A stretch of DNA of 64,000 nt from Mycoemilia scoparia (Eukaryota; Kickxellomycota; Kickxellomycetes; Kickxellales; Kickxellaceae), in contig JANBPU010000063.1 of assembly GCA_027575805.1 (NCBI GenBank), positions 1 through 64,000 of the forward strand, in the 5' to 3' direction. This document shows positions 19,476-30,881 of the stretch, piece by piece. The position numbers and the translations under genes were made by a program. Numbering within the stretch: the first letter of the stretch is position 1; each line of letters begins with the position of its first letter. A model generated the notes under the pieces. It worked only from the letters and a program-made list of their open reading frames with translations, did not search any database and was not told the DNA's origin.

Positions 19476-20931
19476 CATTGTGTTTGTGTTCAGATTTTTT
19501 AGAGGAACAAAGAATTCTTTATATCATTGTTTATAAGACGGGGAGTTTATGTAGCTCTCATAATACACTTGACCAATCGTCTGGCTATCCCTTGGCGTGA
19601 CTTTGCCCATCCATCAACAGACTTGGTCATGCCCATCATATACGAAGGGGTAAGTTAAGCTGTTGAAAGATGGCAGGGGAATTTATTTTAAAAATCGGCC
19701 AAAAATTGAAAGCACCAAAGGGAAGAAGCAATCTTAACCTGTTTAAACAAAAACTTCAAAAAATTGAGAAAACCAATTAATGCATTCGAGAATATCAATA
19801 GCCCAGTTAAAAAGTCCATTGCTATCAGTACAAATGAAGCAAAACGAAGAAAATAAAGCCATAAAACAGCAGGTTGACTAGCTAAAACAAATTTCCTTCT
19901 TCAGATCAGGGTAAAAAGCCACCACTCGTTCTTTGGTATGCAAGGGTCTACTGCTATACCTGCATCAATACTGAATATGGATGTAAACCTGATTGCTCTA
20001 ATAGCAGCAAGTGCAACTAATTTCTACAAACCCAGAGGAGACACACAAATTCAATGTAAACAAAAAAGGATATCCCACGGATATAATAGAAAGGTTGACC
20101 AAGATTAATGTTGGCAGAAACTACCTTGCCACACAATACTACAATACACCAGCCAAGCCAAGATTTATTTGACAACCTGCAAAAGTAATTGAATCTAGTA
20201 TGAACAACTATTAATATCAGATATCATCAAATAACGACTATAGTTCACCTGAAGAAAAAGATCCAACATAAAACCTGATCTCAGAATGTATTATTCCCAC
20301 TAATATATTGGCCAGCCCACCATACGCCTACTCTCTTTTTATAATGATTTGCAAATAGTTACCCCATTCTGCTACACTATCACTGTGAATAAATATTTCC
20401 AGTTCATCCTCTTTCCTTTTCTTCCTCTCACCCCACACTCTTTAATGACCAAAACCTGCATGTCCTTTTAGCAGCCACTTCTCTGTCTCGCCCCTGGCTG
20501 TATTGCAGTGAATGATCTTCTCAAAGGCCACTAATTTATTGCCTGCATCACCCATTAACCAGGGCATCAGGAATACCATGCAAATTATATTGCAATTTGG
20601 GTGATATGTTGTGGTCTGTAATGGGGAGATGTGCCTAATTATAACAGCAAAAAGGCGCTTTTATAAAGTGGTGACGGAATGATCTACACCAATCACAGTA
20701 ATAAAACCAATGGCTCTGGTCTTTAAAAGGAGGCCACTTTTATTCAAATTGAAAGACTTGCAAGTGGAGAGGGACTTTCAGGTATGCAAGACAAAGAGCA
20801 AGCGAGCGAGAGAGATGTGCCAATGCCAAGATCGGGCAACAGCTCCAAGTGTTGTTTTCGTTGTTGGCCAAGCCACTATTCCAATAATTGAGAACTCCAC
20901 TGAATTATTTCCCGTCTTTTAAAACCGTTGA

Positions 20932-20955
20932 TGCTGCTGCTGCTGCTGCTGCTGC
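20932..20955 (+). repeat. (GCT)n microsatellite, non-coding
   Basis: Eight perfect GCT units outside any gene. The same triplet encodes the poly-Q tracts elsewhere in this window. Confidence 0.9.
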
Positions 20956-21574
20956 GAATGTGTATAACTACAAAACGGACAAGGATGTTGCTGATAGCCC
21001 CACCAATATTTCTTTGACTAGTTGGGAGCTAGATAGATAGATAGTCTCCGGAAAGAGATGCTAAGCTAGTTTCAACAACCAAAATTTATTGCCAATATGA
21101 CTTTTTATAGCACCGCAACAAAATACAATACGTCACGGTACAAGAATTTATCCAGAAAGCATATTCAGGTTAAACTAGTTGGACGAACGATGATAACCAC
21201 CAGGACTACCATGGCAACTACTAATTACTATAATCAAGGCTAATAAAAGAGACAAAGAAAATAGAATCCAATTGCAGAGACTGAACAACAACACCTCTCG
21301 TGGAACAGAATATCATGCGGCGGTGGTGCAAAATTAGTGCTAACGTTAGGAAGGGGAGATTCAAAGTGGTCACAAACTGGTTATAATAATGATGATTATT
21401 AGGGCTCCAGATGCTTATCCAATCCTAATTGACACAAAAACAAGTTTAGAGTTGTCAATTGGAGGCCACAGTACCTACCCAATGGCTGGGCGACAGTTAT
21501 TACCTTTTGTGGGTAATAAAGAGAGAATATAAATAGAGTAATGCAATTAATGAAAGCTTGTACTACCATAATGA

Positions 21575-21895
21575 ATGGATTTTAGACACTTTGCAAAGCC
21601 AGAACCTATGAGTGCCCCTAGGAGATGGAGATGTGGTAATCAGTCCATGAATAGCTATAATGGTGGTACGGATAGACTAACAGTACGACGGTATTCACAG
21701 CAAAATACTACCACATACATGCCATTACAATTACTTGGCAATTTGATAGATGGCGATCTGGAGGTCAAACTATCCAAAATATATTATATTCCTCGACCTA
21801 CGGATAAACACCTGAGTATCTATTCAGGTTTAATGTCTGGTTCAAAGTCGTCAAGAAGCACAAATATACCTCCTGTGTATCAGATAGCTTTCTAA
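21575..21895 (+). CDS. tentative 106-aa hypothetical protein
   Basis: This open frame of 106 codons has no recognised domain or signal peptide. A good TATA box (TATAAATAG, 21528-21536) lies 47 bp upstream, but an overlapping out-of-frame ATG at 21571 precedes the start. It could be a real orphan gene or chance. Confidence 0.22.
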   Translation: MDFRHFAKPEPMSAPRRWRCGNQSMNSYNGGTDRLTVRRYSQQNTTTYMPLQLLGNLIDGDLEVKLSKIYYIPRPTDKHLSIYSGLMSGSKSSRSTNIPPVYQIAF

Positions 21896-22270
21896 ATAGT
21901 ACTTTCCTGGCCTATTACTAATCCACGATACAAGGCTTTATAGTACTACAAGTATTCTGTACATGTGCGTGTGATGGGGTAGATAGCTCTTGTGAGTTGG
22001 GACCAGTGGCAAGCAAGAAGATATAGTCTTGGTGTCATTATGCAGCAACATCTATCAATATTGGTAGTAGTAGTAGTGATTTACAAGCAATGCTTTAGCT
22101 ATATTCGTGTGTGCATGTTTCTGTTGTTACAACAAAGCCACTAATAATAATAATAATAATATTAATATTAATAGAAGGAGGGAATTTAAACAGGCTTTTG
22201 GGTCACTTACTTTAGTTCCATACCAAGTATAATGTTTTTCAAATGTCTTTTGTTTCAATGGGTTTGTGCA

Positions 22271-22325
22271 ATCGTGGGTAATAATCATTGGTCACCAAAA
22301 GATACCCTTCAAAAACTATCATCCT
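22271..22325 (-). mobile_element. miniature inverted-repeat element, family A, half copy
   Basis: Only one half is recognisable: ATAATCATTGGTCACCAAAAG followed by ACCCTTCAAAAACTATCATCC, in the reverse orientation. Confidence 0.65.
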
Positions 22326-23131
22326 TATTGAACCCACTCTGGATTCTATTCTGCAAACTAATTAAGCCAACTTTCCGCTTTTAATTATGTTAAATAATCC
22401 AGTTTTAATAAGAATACTAACCTGTGGTTACATATAGGCGAATTAATTAACCAACTCAATTTCAGGTTTAAAATATAAATAATAATGCATGTCCGTATGT
22501 TTATCTACCTAAGCCTCCAAATTAATTAGCCCAAGTCGTGCTCAACCGATAGCAAAATTTTGAGTGATATTGCAATATAAGCGATATAATTCCGAAGCAG
22601 CTAAACAGGTCAAATATATAAATAGTTTGGTGACAATGGTTGCTTTGGTCAATTGATTGCTTTGATGGATAAAATACTTGAAATGTAGTCTAATTCAATC
22701 CAAGGTAATTGATCCATAGACTTATTATTAATAGACTGATTACTCTTAAAAAGGAAAAACAAGATAGTTTCTTTCAAATGCCTTTTACATACTTCAGACA
22801 AATCATATGTTTTTACCCAGGGCTCCTTTGGTCATTGGATAGTATTCAAAGGTTTATTCTGATACACTTGGAGGATATTGCACCACAAAATACTAATTTG
22901 AAAATAGTTGATGAGAATAAAATTTATTGAAAAATAGCCTCTAAAGATCAAAAGCAGTCTTTTAAGCCTGGATGCGAAAAAACTAAACCATGTCCAAAAA
23001 TAATGATGGTAGTAGGATCAGCTATGTAAATTGTGAATAGAAAGAGTTACAACAACATTTGTAAACTCTTCCTTAGTATCTTTACTCGAAATATTCCTCC
23101 ATTAACAAATTTTGGCTAAAGGTTTAAAAAT

Positions 23132-24267
23132 TTAGAAATCAGCATCCATGTCACTTTCGTCGTCACCAGAAACTTCGGCGTTCTCCTTTTCGGCCTGAGC
23201 CATCTTCTCTGCCAATTCCTTGTCATCAGTCTCGCTGACAGCTTTAGGCTTCATCTTCATGACAAATATACCACCATTATTAACGATCGCCTCTTCGATA
23301 GCCTGGGTAGCCTGGGTAACGGCATCAATACCCTTTTGCTTTTCTAAGCAAGTAGTAGTGACAACAAAGAGCGGGGGAGAAATAAGCCTGACCTTGATAT
23401 CAATTTCTTTTGTCGAGAATTTGAGACCAGCTCTGATGGCAGTCTTGATAGCCTCAATTCCGTCATAAGTATAGTTGGTGATTTCAATATCTGAACGAAT
23501 CTTTACTGGCTGAGGAGTCAAACGACGTCCAATGTGCTTGAGAAGCTCGGCCTTGACAACAGGGTCGATATCAAAGCCTTTGAGAACTGTGTCAGGCTCA
23601 GTAACAGCAATCTTGAATGCATCATAGGCATGGCCATATTTGTCGTAAAGGTCCCAGACAAATCCTTCATAGAGTTGTTCGAGATCTGCGTCAGTGTTTG
23701 CGGCAACATTCCTCAAAATGCTGTGAACCTAATAGCGCAATAAACATTATAATTATCATTGGTTGATTGATTAAAGGGGTTTATGATAGAAGAGGGTGTA
23801 TATAGTGATTAGTGAGCGCGCTCTATGCTAATGCTAGGTCAATAATGTGGTATGCTAGCATATTATATTCTATCGGCCTAGCTGCCAACATTATTAAGGA
23901 AAGCATTGCCTTCAAACATTTATAAATACAAATGAGCTAATATACTTACAGTTCTTGATTTTTCAAACTTCTCAGTACACTTTGTTCTATCCTCCTCAGT
24001 GACATTCTTTTTCGACAAATCAATATAGCCCTTCTCTTCGTCAACACGAAGTACCAAGGCAACATCGCGTCTTCCCACTCGAACCATTTTCTGAATCGAG
24101 CGAATGCGACGACGTGACAATTCGGACGAAAGGATCATTCCGGAGATTTCATTATACTCCTCAAGTACAACATATGCGCCAATCTCTGAAATTTGGGTAA
24201 CCTTGACCATTACCACATCATCGGGCTTGGGGAACTTGTTGCGGTAGAATCGGAAATTTTGTGTCAT
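23132..24267 (-). CDS. SUI2: translation initiation factor eIF2 subunit alpha (two exons)
   Basis: Exons 23950-24267 and 23132-23728 flank a 221-nt GT-AG intron in phase 0, giving 304 residues, the usual size. The protein carries the S1/OB fold and the regulatory loop [14 protein letters not shown]. The serine at position 51 of this sequence (ELS51RRR) is the conserved Gcn2-type kinase target. The helical and C-terminal domains follow ([33 protein letters not shown]-type segment) and an acidic tail ends [10 protein letters not shown]. It delivers initiator Met-tRNA to the 40S subunit as part of eIF2. The ATG at 24267 gives [13 protein letters not shown], matching the family N-terminus. Confidence 0.97.
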
Positions 24268-25149
24268 TTCAAAGCAATACTATTGTATAATGATTATATG
24301 TATATGTAGTAAATTGGGAGGTAGATTGGTAAGTAAAATTCACAAATCCTTTGACCTAGAAAATTATTTCTTGCTTTTAAGATAATTGGCGTGTATAACC
24401 AATATTAAAACACAAAGGATAAAAGTAGATAAACAGGGATAATTATGGAGAGAAAGTGTTGTGAGTATTAGTAAAGCATGAAGGTCGTCAAAAAGAAACC
24501 TTCTAATGTACGTGTGTATAGTTTTTTAGTGGCTGTGCCGATATTATACTTTATGGCGACTATAACAAGCGTCTTAAAGTTCAAATAATCCCTGTTGATT
24601 GAGTGTAGCAGTAAGTTTAGTCAACACCAATCCAAAAAAATCTTGTCAGTATTACGAAGAAGGGGTATCTGAAGGGAAGAATTATATAGATTGATTTCGA
24701 TCCTCAAGCATCACTGGTCTATCAATGGCTCTAAAAAAGTTAATGACCAATTTGTGCTTTTTCTAGCCCCTAACTAGTCTTCCACACTTATTCACTCACC
24801 CGTTTAGCTCACTCAACTCCATCTACAATGCCTTCCACAAAACAGGCACTATAGGAATTTGTTGATAAAATTATTTATTGTTAATTGTGTGATTTGATCC
24901 ATCTATACAGCCTTGTTAAATTTAAGCTTTGGTAATAGCATTACTTGTGTTTAAACTTGAACACAACTTTATTTACAATTCCAAAAGGTATGTCACTATT
25001 GAAATTGTATATATATATATATAATTTATTGACAAAGGATTGTGCAACAGATTCGATCAATTACAAGTCTTTTCAAAATAAAACAAAAAACAATACATCT
25101 TGATTTTAAAAGACTTTAATGGTTATAACCGATATCATAGATGTAGAGT
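24268..25149. other. intergenic region between RIO1 and eIF2-alpha
   Basis: Holds the eIF2-alpha promoter region and a (TA)n run near 25008-25022. No gene is seen. Confidence 0.5.
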
Positions 25150-26990
25150 TTACTTTTTGGATTTCTTGCCGCTTGTAGCCTTTTCCTTTCTCTTCTTGAC
25201 TGCCTTGGGCATCTTGGTTTTCCTCTTTTCGCGCTTGGCTTCTTTCACAGCTTGTTTACGTTCCTTCTTGGCCTTTCTGTCTTCAAACCTTTTGCCCTTG
25301 GGTGCATGGTCCTTTTCAGCAAATGAAGACTCTGATTCACTATTTGAGTCGCCATCGCTATCATCATCCTCAGCAGAGTTGTCAGGACCAGAATCAGAGT
25401 CGAAGTCGGAATCGTCCTCATCATCGTCATCACTGTAGTCTCCGTTTTGGGCTGTATTTTTGTCAGCATCAGATTTGATTCTAAGCCCAATCATTCTAGT
25501 ATACAAAATATCTTCATCTTCGCCACGAGTGAGCTTATCAGCATCTCTCTCATAATCAATGACTTCGTCAAGAGAACGTGGAATGTATGACTGCCGGAAG
25601 ACCTGGTCATCAATTTTCTGCTTCTCAAGCTCTTCGGGCGAAAGCGCTATAAGGTTTTTATTGATCTATAAAAACAACATCAGAAGATATGCCAATTAGA
25701 TACATGCAAACAGCTTGACCATCGTAAGAGCTATAAATCAATAGGAGGTGCATGGCTTACCTTTTCTAGCTCAGCATCAATTTCATCTGTCGAAGTTCCA
25801 GTGTTAGGATCAGTAATAAAGTCAAACAGTTGCCTTAAACTCATGACCTGGACCTCGCGACGACGGAAATATTCCGTCACATTGTTACAATCGTGGCGCA
25901 AAAAGTCCAGGGCATATGGGTGATCATGTTCGACCGACTGTGACACATCAATAATATAAAGCACCCCAGAATGGTATAGAATATTGTATTCACTCAAATC
26001 CGCATGGACCAAATGACAAACCTGATACATGACACGCATGTCACGAACCAGCTGCCAATACAATTTACCGAACTTTTGCATAGAGATTTGGGCATCCTTT
26101 AGTCTAGGATAGGCCCATCCATCTTGGCTGCCAAGGAATCTCATAACCAAAACATGTTGGCGCAATACCAGTGGCTCGGGACATGGTATTCCAGCCGAGT
26201 GTAGGCGCTTCAGGTTTCGCAGTTCTTTTTCAGCCCACAACCTAACCATTTTTCGTGGATTGTGACGAGAATATCCGTGACGGAATCGATATTCACCCGA
26301 TACATAGCGGTCACGATCTTTGAAAATCAGGATAGACGTTTTGTAGATTTTGATGGCTCGGTGTTCGCCGTCTTCGGTAACTGCGTGATAAACATTGGCT
26401 TCCTTTCCAGTACTGATACAGCCGTTTACTTCGTATATGGTTCCTTGGTTAAGCATTTTTAGAAGGATCATTCGGGTTCTGGGATCCAATACTTGTTCGG
26501 TGGTGGCGCGGTCAGACTTGTCTTTTTGTGGAGTACTGGAGTTTCCTTGAGCCTTTTTGCTACTCATTTTGATATCATTTACTACTGATGTTGGAACATT
26601 CATTTTTGATCCATCGTCCAAATGGATACGGCTGGCGTATTTGTTGAGCTCTGCTAATTTTCCTCCTATCTTTTTGGTCTTGGCTGCTGCTATTACAGCA
26701 CCGCTGCTCGTCGTTGCATCTGTGCTAGCCCCAGCTGTCGTTGTGGTTGAGCCAGCTTTTGTTGCATGGGCCATGGCTTGCCGTGCTTGCTCACGCATTT
26801 GGTTGAATTTTTTGGTGATATCTCCTGAAGCTTCATCCCAACCATCGTCATAGCCAACCATATCTTCTGACTCCATATAGTATTCATCAGAACAGTCACT
26901 TTCGACATATTCGTCCTCTACTGGCCTGTCAACTATGGCTTCACTTTTTGTTACTAGTGTTGTTGACTCTTGTGAATTTGGGTTAGACAT
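25150..26990 (-). CDS. RIO1: RIO1-type serine kinase/ATPase (two exons)
   Basis: Exons 25761-26990 and 25150-25665 flank a 95-nt GT-AG intron in phase 0, giving 581 residues. The RIO kinase core is complete: the P-loop-like [12 protein letters not shown] (192-203), the invariant lysine in RAIKIYK (214), the catalytic loop HADLSEYN (329-336) and the metal-binding [15 protein letters not shown] (346-360). The N-terminus is acidic. The C-terminus has an acidic Asp/Ser run followed by a Lys/Arg-rich tail, as in yeast Rio1. Rio1 acts in final cytoplasmic maturation of pre-40S subunits. Its neighbour eIF2-alpha is also a small-subunit function; that adjacency may be chance. Confidence 0.97.
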
Positions 26991-27285
26991 TGTATTTTAT
27001 AGAGTTTAATTTATTAGCTCCCAGAGCCTTTTTGTACTTGAATTATAAGTCGTATGTAAAAAATATAATAAAGCAATAACCGTATAAGTCAAGGGCCAAG
27101 ACAAAATTTTATTTTGATCAGGGTTGTATTTGTGATTGATTTAATAGAGGCAATTGATTATGACTAAAATCACAAAGCATTAAATAAAAATGGACCCCTA
27201 AAAATGGTTAATAAAAACTATATAGTATATGTTAGACCATGAATCATTTGGGCCAAGATTCAATGATCCCAAACCATTTCTAATA

Positions 27286-27401
27286 TGGGTAATAATTTTT
27301 GAAAGGTACCTTTTGGTGTTTAATGGTTATAGGGGCAATCACAGCTAAATGAGTGATCACAGGCTATTAGCAAATGGTCACACTTCAAAAATAACCATCC
27401 A
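27286..27401 (+). mobile_element. miniature inverted-repeat element, family A, full length (116 bp)
   Basis: Ends TGGGTAATAATTTTTGAAAGG and CACTTCAAAAATAACCATCCA are inverted repeats flanked by TA. The internal part reads GGTTATAGGGGCAATCACAG, then AGTGATCACA and GCAAATGGTCACAC. Confidence 0.88.
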
Positions 27402-27403
27402 TA

Positions 27404-27518
27404 TGTATCATAGTCTTTGAAGGGTGAATTTTGGTGACCGGTAATTATAGAGGCAATCCCAGCCTAATGGATGTCCAGTTTTACTAGTAAACTTTCGCCC
27501 TTCAAAAATTATTACCCA
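27404..27518 (-). mobile_element. miniature inverted-repeat element, family A subtype with ACTAGT core (115 bp)
   Basis: Starts TGTATCATAGTCTTTGAAGGG and ends CCCTTCAAAAATTATTACCCA. It carries the internal TTTTACTAGTAAAC shared (inverted) with the copy at 49529-49643. It abuts the previous copy with one TA between them. Confidence 0.88.
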
Positions 27519-27525
27519 TATTGCA

Positions 27526-27650
27526 GAGTCTCCCTTAGAAGTATATTGGAATAATCCCTCCAATGCTCCCCAAATATAAGAGTTATGGGCTAAACTTTCA
27601 GGAATGTAGGAGGACACAAGATTGTTTCCTTTTGATGAAGAGCCTGTCAA
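27526..27650. repeat. family C repeat, copy 1
   Basis: Aligns along most of its length with 33118-33246. Shared segments include GAATAATC-CTCCAATRCT, TTTCAGGAATGT and GAGAGCCTG / GAAGAGCCTG. Copies are clearly diverged. Confidence 0.6.
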
Positions 27651-28496
27651 ATCACACCTTGCCCCCTACTCTCATTCTTCCCTTGGCCAATGTTTGTTAT
27701 GATTAAGTTGTACAAATTTCCAAGATCATTTTTCGAATTTATGATATAGCTTACCAGGGCCCACCTACAGACATTGTATGGCTGATTAGTAGTAGAACTT
27801 GGTCTTATAGCGAGCTCTGTCAAGAATCTCTATAGGAGAAAAACAGGATACAGAGGAGGAGGAGGGCCGTTTGGCAATCGGCCAAAGGCGAGGGAAAAAT
27901 TAGTTTTCATTTAGTGTCTGACAATTCAGGTTTCAAAGCACCAGACGGAAAAAAGATGTGGCAACCAATGTGACACACACTCACTACTCTCAATAACAAT
28001 ATTGCTATACTTGTAAAAGTCGTTGCTTTTCTAGGCCCATGCACAAGCGCCTGATAAGAGAAAGCGAGGCAGGGCTGACCCATATTTGCAGATTTAATGT
28101 ATTAGGCTTCACATAAAAAGACTGACATTGTCATCTTAGCACCAGGGCCATCACGCGCCAAGAAATTGTTGTCCGTGCTCTTGCTCTTCTGTTAAAGTGG
28201 AACTCTAAACAATACTAATATCAAACCAAGGATTGTCTTTGAAAGGCCGACAGCAAAGGATCATCTGGTCTCTCTGCACATGGCTCGCAATTAAGGTGGT
28301 AGATGGCTCTGTATACAATTTCTACTTCCCTGATTTTTGGTGTACCCCCGTTATTTAATTGACCTACCTCATGGCATTTTGACACAACCGCTTCTTTTCT
28401 CTTCCTTTCTTCCACACTCTCCTTTTCTATTCTGTATTATTATTAACTTAATCCTATTCCTAAGACACCACCGTAGCTATTCACAACTAATACTTG

Positions 28497-30881
28497 ATGT
28501 CTTTGGGCTCAGCCAACAAGCACGTGTATTACCCATGTACGTTTCATAGCCCGACCTTTTGTGGCTATTGCGAGGCTTTTATATGGGGCACATACCACCA
28601 AGGCGTCCAGTGCAAAGGTAGGCTCAATCTTCCGCTGCTATCACTTCTTATTAAGATTAAAAGCCACAGACATACTTCTGCGCAGTAATCTCACATCCAC
28701 ACTTCTTGTCTGCTATTAGTTTGTAAGCAAAAAATACACCACAAGTGTATAGAGAGTGCGATGCGAACGACAGTCTGTCCAGGAAAGGATGGCGCTGTTA
28801 GTGCTAGCAACAGCAATAACAACAATAATGGCAGCGGAACTACAAATTCACAGAGTAAGTTGTTATCATCACCATCGTTGTAGTCCATTGGATCACACAA
28901 ACAAAGCTCTGTTTTTAATTTTCCTAACGTAAACTTCATGCATAACGTCATAGGTCTACAGGATGTCGGCGGGGATGATCAGATGCCTCGTAATGGTCTT
29001 GCCTTTGAAATCAAAAAGGAATACGATGTCCAAAAGGGCATCAACAAGCAAATCATTGAGGACTCGAATCCACCATTGTCGCTTGGTTCAACAATGCCAA
29101 ACAATATTATGAATTTTTTGGCAAAAGTCGGTCCAGTGACCAAGGTTGAAGACTTTGCAAAAGACTTGTTACTGTGGACTTTTCCTCAGTCAACATCCAT
29201 ATTCCTGTTGCTATTTAACATACTATGTCTGAAGCCACAGCTGCTTTTCATAGTCCCAACCACATTGCCAATTGTATATATAATCATGGGATTCGTAAGT
29301 AAGGAAGTGAGAAATGGTGAGATCGAAGCCGATGATCGGGACTCGGTGAATACCAACAAGACCAGCCCAACTATTCGTGGATCCGTTATAAAAAGGAAAT
29401 CAACAACAGATGCGGTCAGCATATCCTCTGCAAGATCCTCAGCATCCAGAGTCACAGCAGTTAGCGTAGAGTCAACCAAACCAAATCCACCCGAGGACAC
29501 TTTGAGTGATCAAGACACCAGTAGTATTCTGAGTGAAGGTGATTCTAATAAACAAGCCACTATGGTTCAGGAACTGGTACTTAATATGAGGGATTTAATG
29601 TCAGCCATCTCTTCAAACGTATCACAACAAGGATCGTCGTCGCCGTCATCGTCATCGAAGGGTAAAACAACAGCAACGACCCCAGCTAGCGCCCAAAAAG
29701 TATATTCGCCATTACCCACGATCACATCATTTAACATTGCCAGAGCATTGATGACATCAGATGTCCAGATCAATCGCAATGCCCAATTTAATCAGAATCT
29801 AACAGGAATGTACTGCAAGCTATACGACTACTGTATAACCCACCAGTATCTGGTAGACTGGACACACCCCACATACACCATAATAATACTTTGCTTACTT
29901 TGTATATCGCAGCTGACAATAATGGTGGCTCTATACTGGGTACCCATTTGGATGGCGATAATGGTTGCTGGGAACCTAGCACTCCTATCAACATCGCCAA
30001 TGGTCAAGGCTGTCTTTGTTGTTTGTGGACCTAGACTTTATCAATGGTGTTTCCATGACTTTCTATCGTACGTGGAGATGGTGGTGTCGGCATCCAGCCA
30101 TTATATTAGGATTTTTCCCCGTAAATTTTTTTTTGCAAATTTGTTTGATCGACTTGGGAGTCGTGAACGCATTGACCAACCAGAAAATATTTTGTTGGGG
30201 AAACATCAAAAATCCTTTAAAGATCAGAATCCAAAGAATTCTAGCACCAGACCTATCTCCTCTATCTCCATAACTAGTAGCAGTGGCAGCTCCAAAAATA
30301 GCAGTAGTATTATTAATGATGATTATGGCGACGATCTTCGAAGAAAGAATTGCAAACAATTTAATGATGGTGAGGATTGTATTGGCCAAAAAGGAAAAAT
30401 CCAAATCGAAAGTCCAAACAAACCAGCACCACCACATCTGTCGTCGTCGTCGTTGTCATCATCATCATCACCAACAACAACACCGATTCCAGAAACAAAA
30501 AACAAGCTCGCAGTCCTATACGAGAATCAAAGATGGTGGGTACTACTTGGTTGGCTTCCCAGATTTTTTGCCAACGAGCGATCGGCATGGAGCGATGAAT
30601 CAGGAAAGACCTCATTTCCGAATAAAGAAACATTTCCACCTGATCCTGGTTATGAGTGGCAGGACCAGAGCAAATGGGAGATCAACAAGTCCGCCTGGGC
30701 CGTAGCTAATCAGAAAACTAAAAATGGCAACAAGGCTAAGGTGCTGTTGGGAAGCAAAGACAAAGATGGTTGGATGTATACCAATAATGTTTGGAAAAAT
30801 CCACAGCCTGAAATGGGACCTAAGTCTGTGACCAGAAGAAGAAGGTGGGAAAGACAAATGACAATGTCTCTACCAAGATAA
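28497..30881 (+). CDS. C1 zinc-finger plus Pex30-like membrane and dysferlin-domain protein (three exons)
   Basis: Exons 28497-28617, 28720-28854 and 28954-30881 are joined by two GT-AG introns in matching phase, giving 727 residues. Residues 9-60 form a C1 (phorbol-ester/DAG-type) finger split by intron 1: His9, Cys22, Cys25, Cys39, Cys42, His47, Cys50 and Cys60. Next come hydrophobic hairpins (around LLLWTFPQSTSIFLLLFNILCL and the segment after LVDWTHPTYT), typical of the Pex24/Pex28-32 family of ER/peroxisome-shaping proteins. The C-terminus is a dysferlin-type region rich in Trp/Arg (ENQRWWVLLGWLPRFF, ERSAWSD, GYEWQDQSKWEI, GWMYTNNVWKNP). An in-frame TAA at 28488 with no acceptor before the ATG supports this start. 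The role is probably ER membrane organisation at peroxisome contact sites; lipid sensing by C1 is inference. Confidence 0.87.

Larger units (their letters stand above)
18535..23131. other. 4.6-kb gene-poor region
   Basis: Holds the FSP1-like promoter at its left end, a tRNA-like relic (19393-19475), a GCT microsatellite (20932-20955), a TATA-preceded short open frame (21575-21895) and a half-copy of the family A element (22271-22325). No conserved coding sequence was recognised in any frame. Confidence 0.6.
26991..28496. other. divergent intergenic region RIO1 / C1-dysferlin gene with repeat cluster
   Basis: Holds two abutting family A elements (27286-27401 and 27404-27518) immediately followed by a family C repeat (27526-27650). 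The rest is unique AT-rich sequence without a supported gene. Confidence 0.6.
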
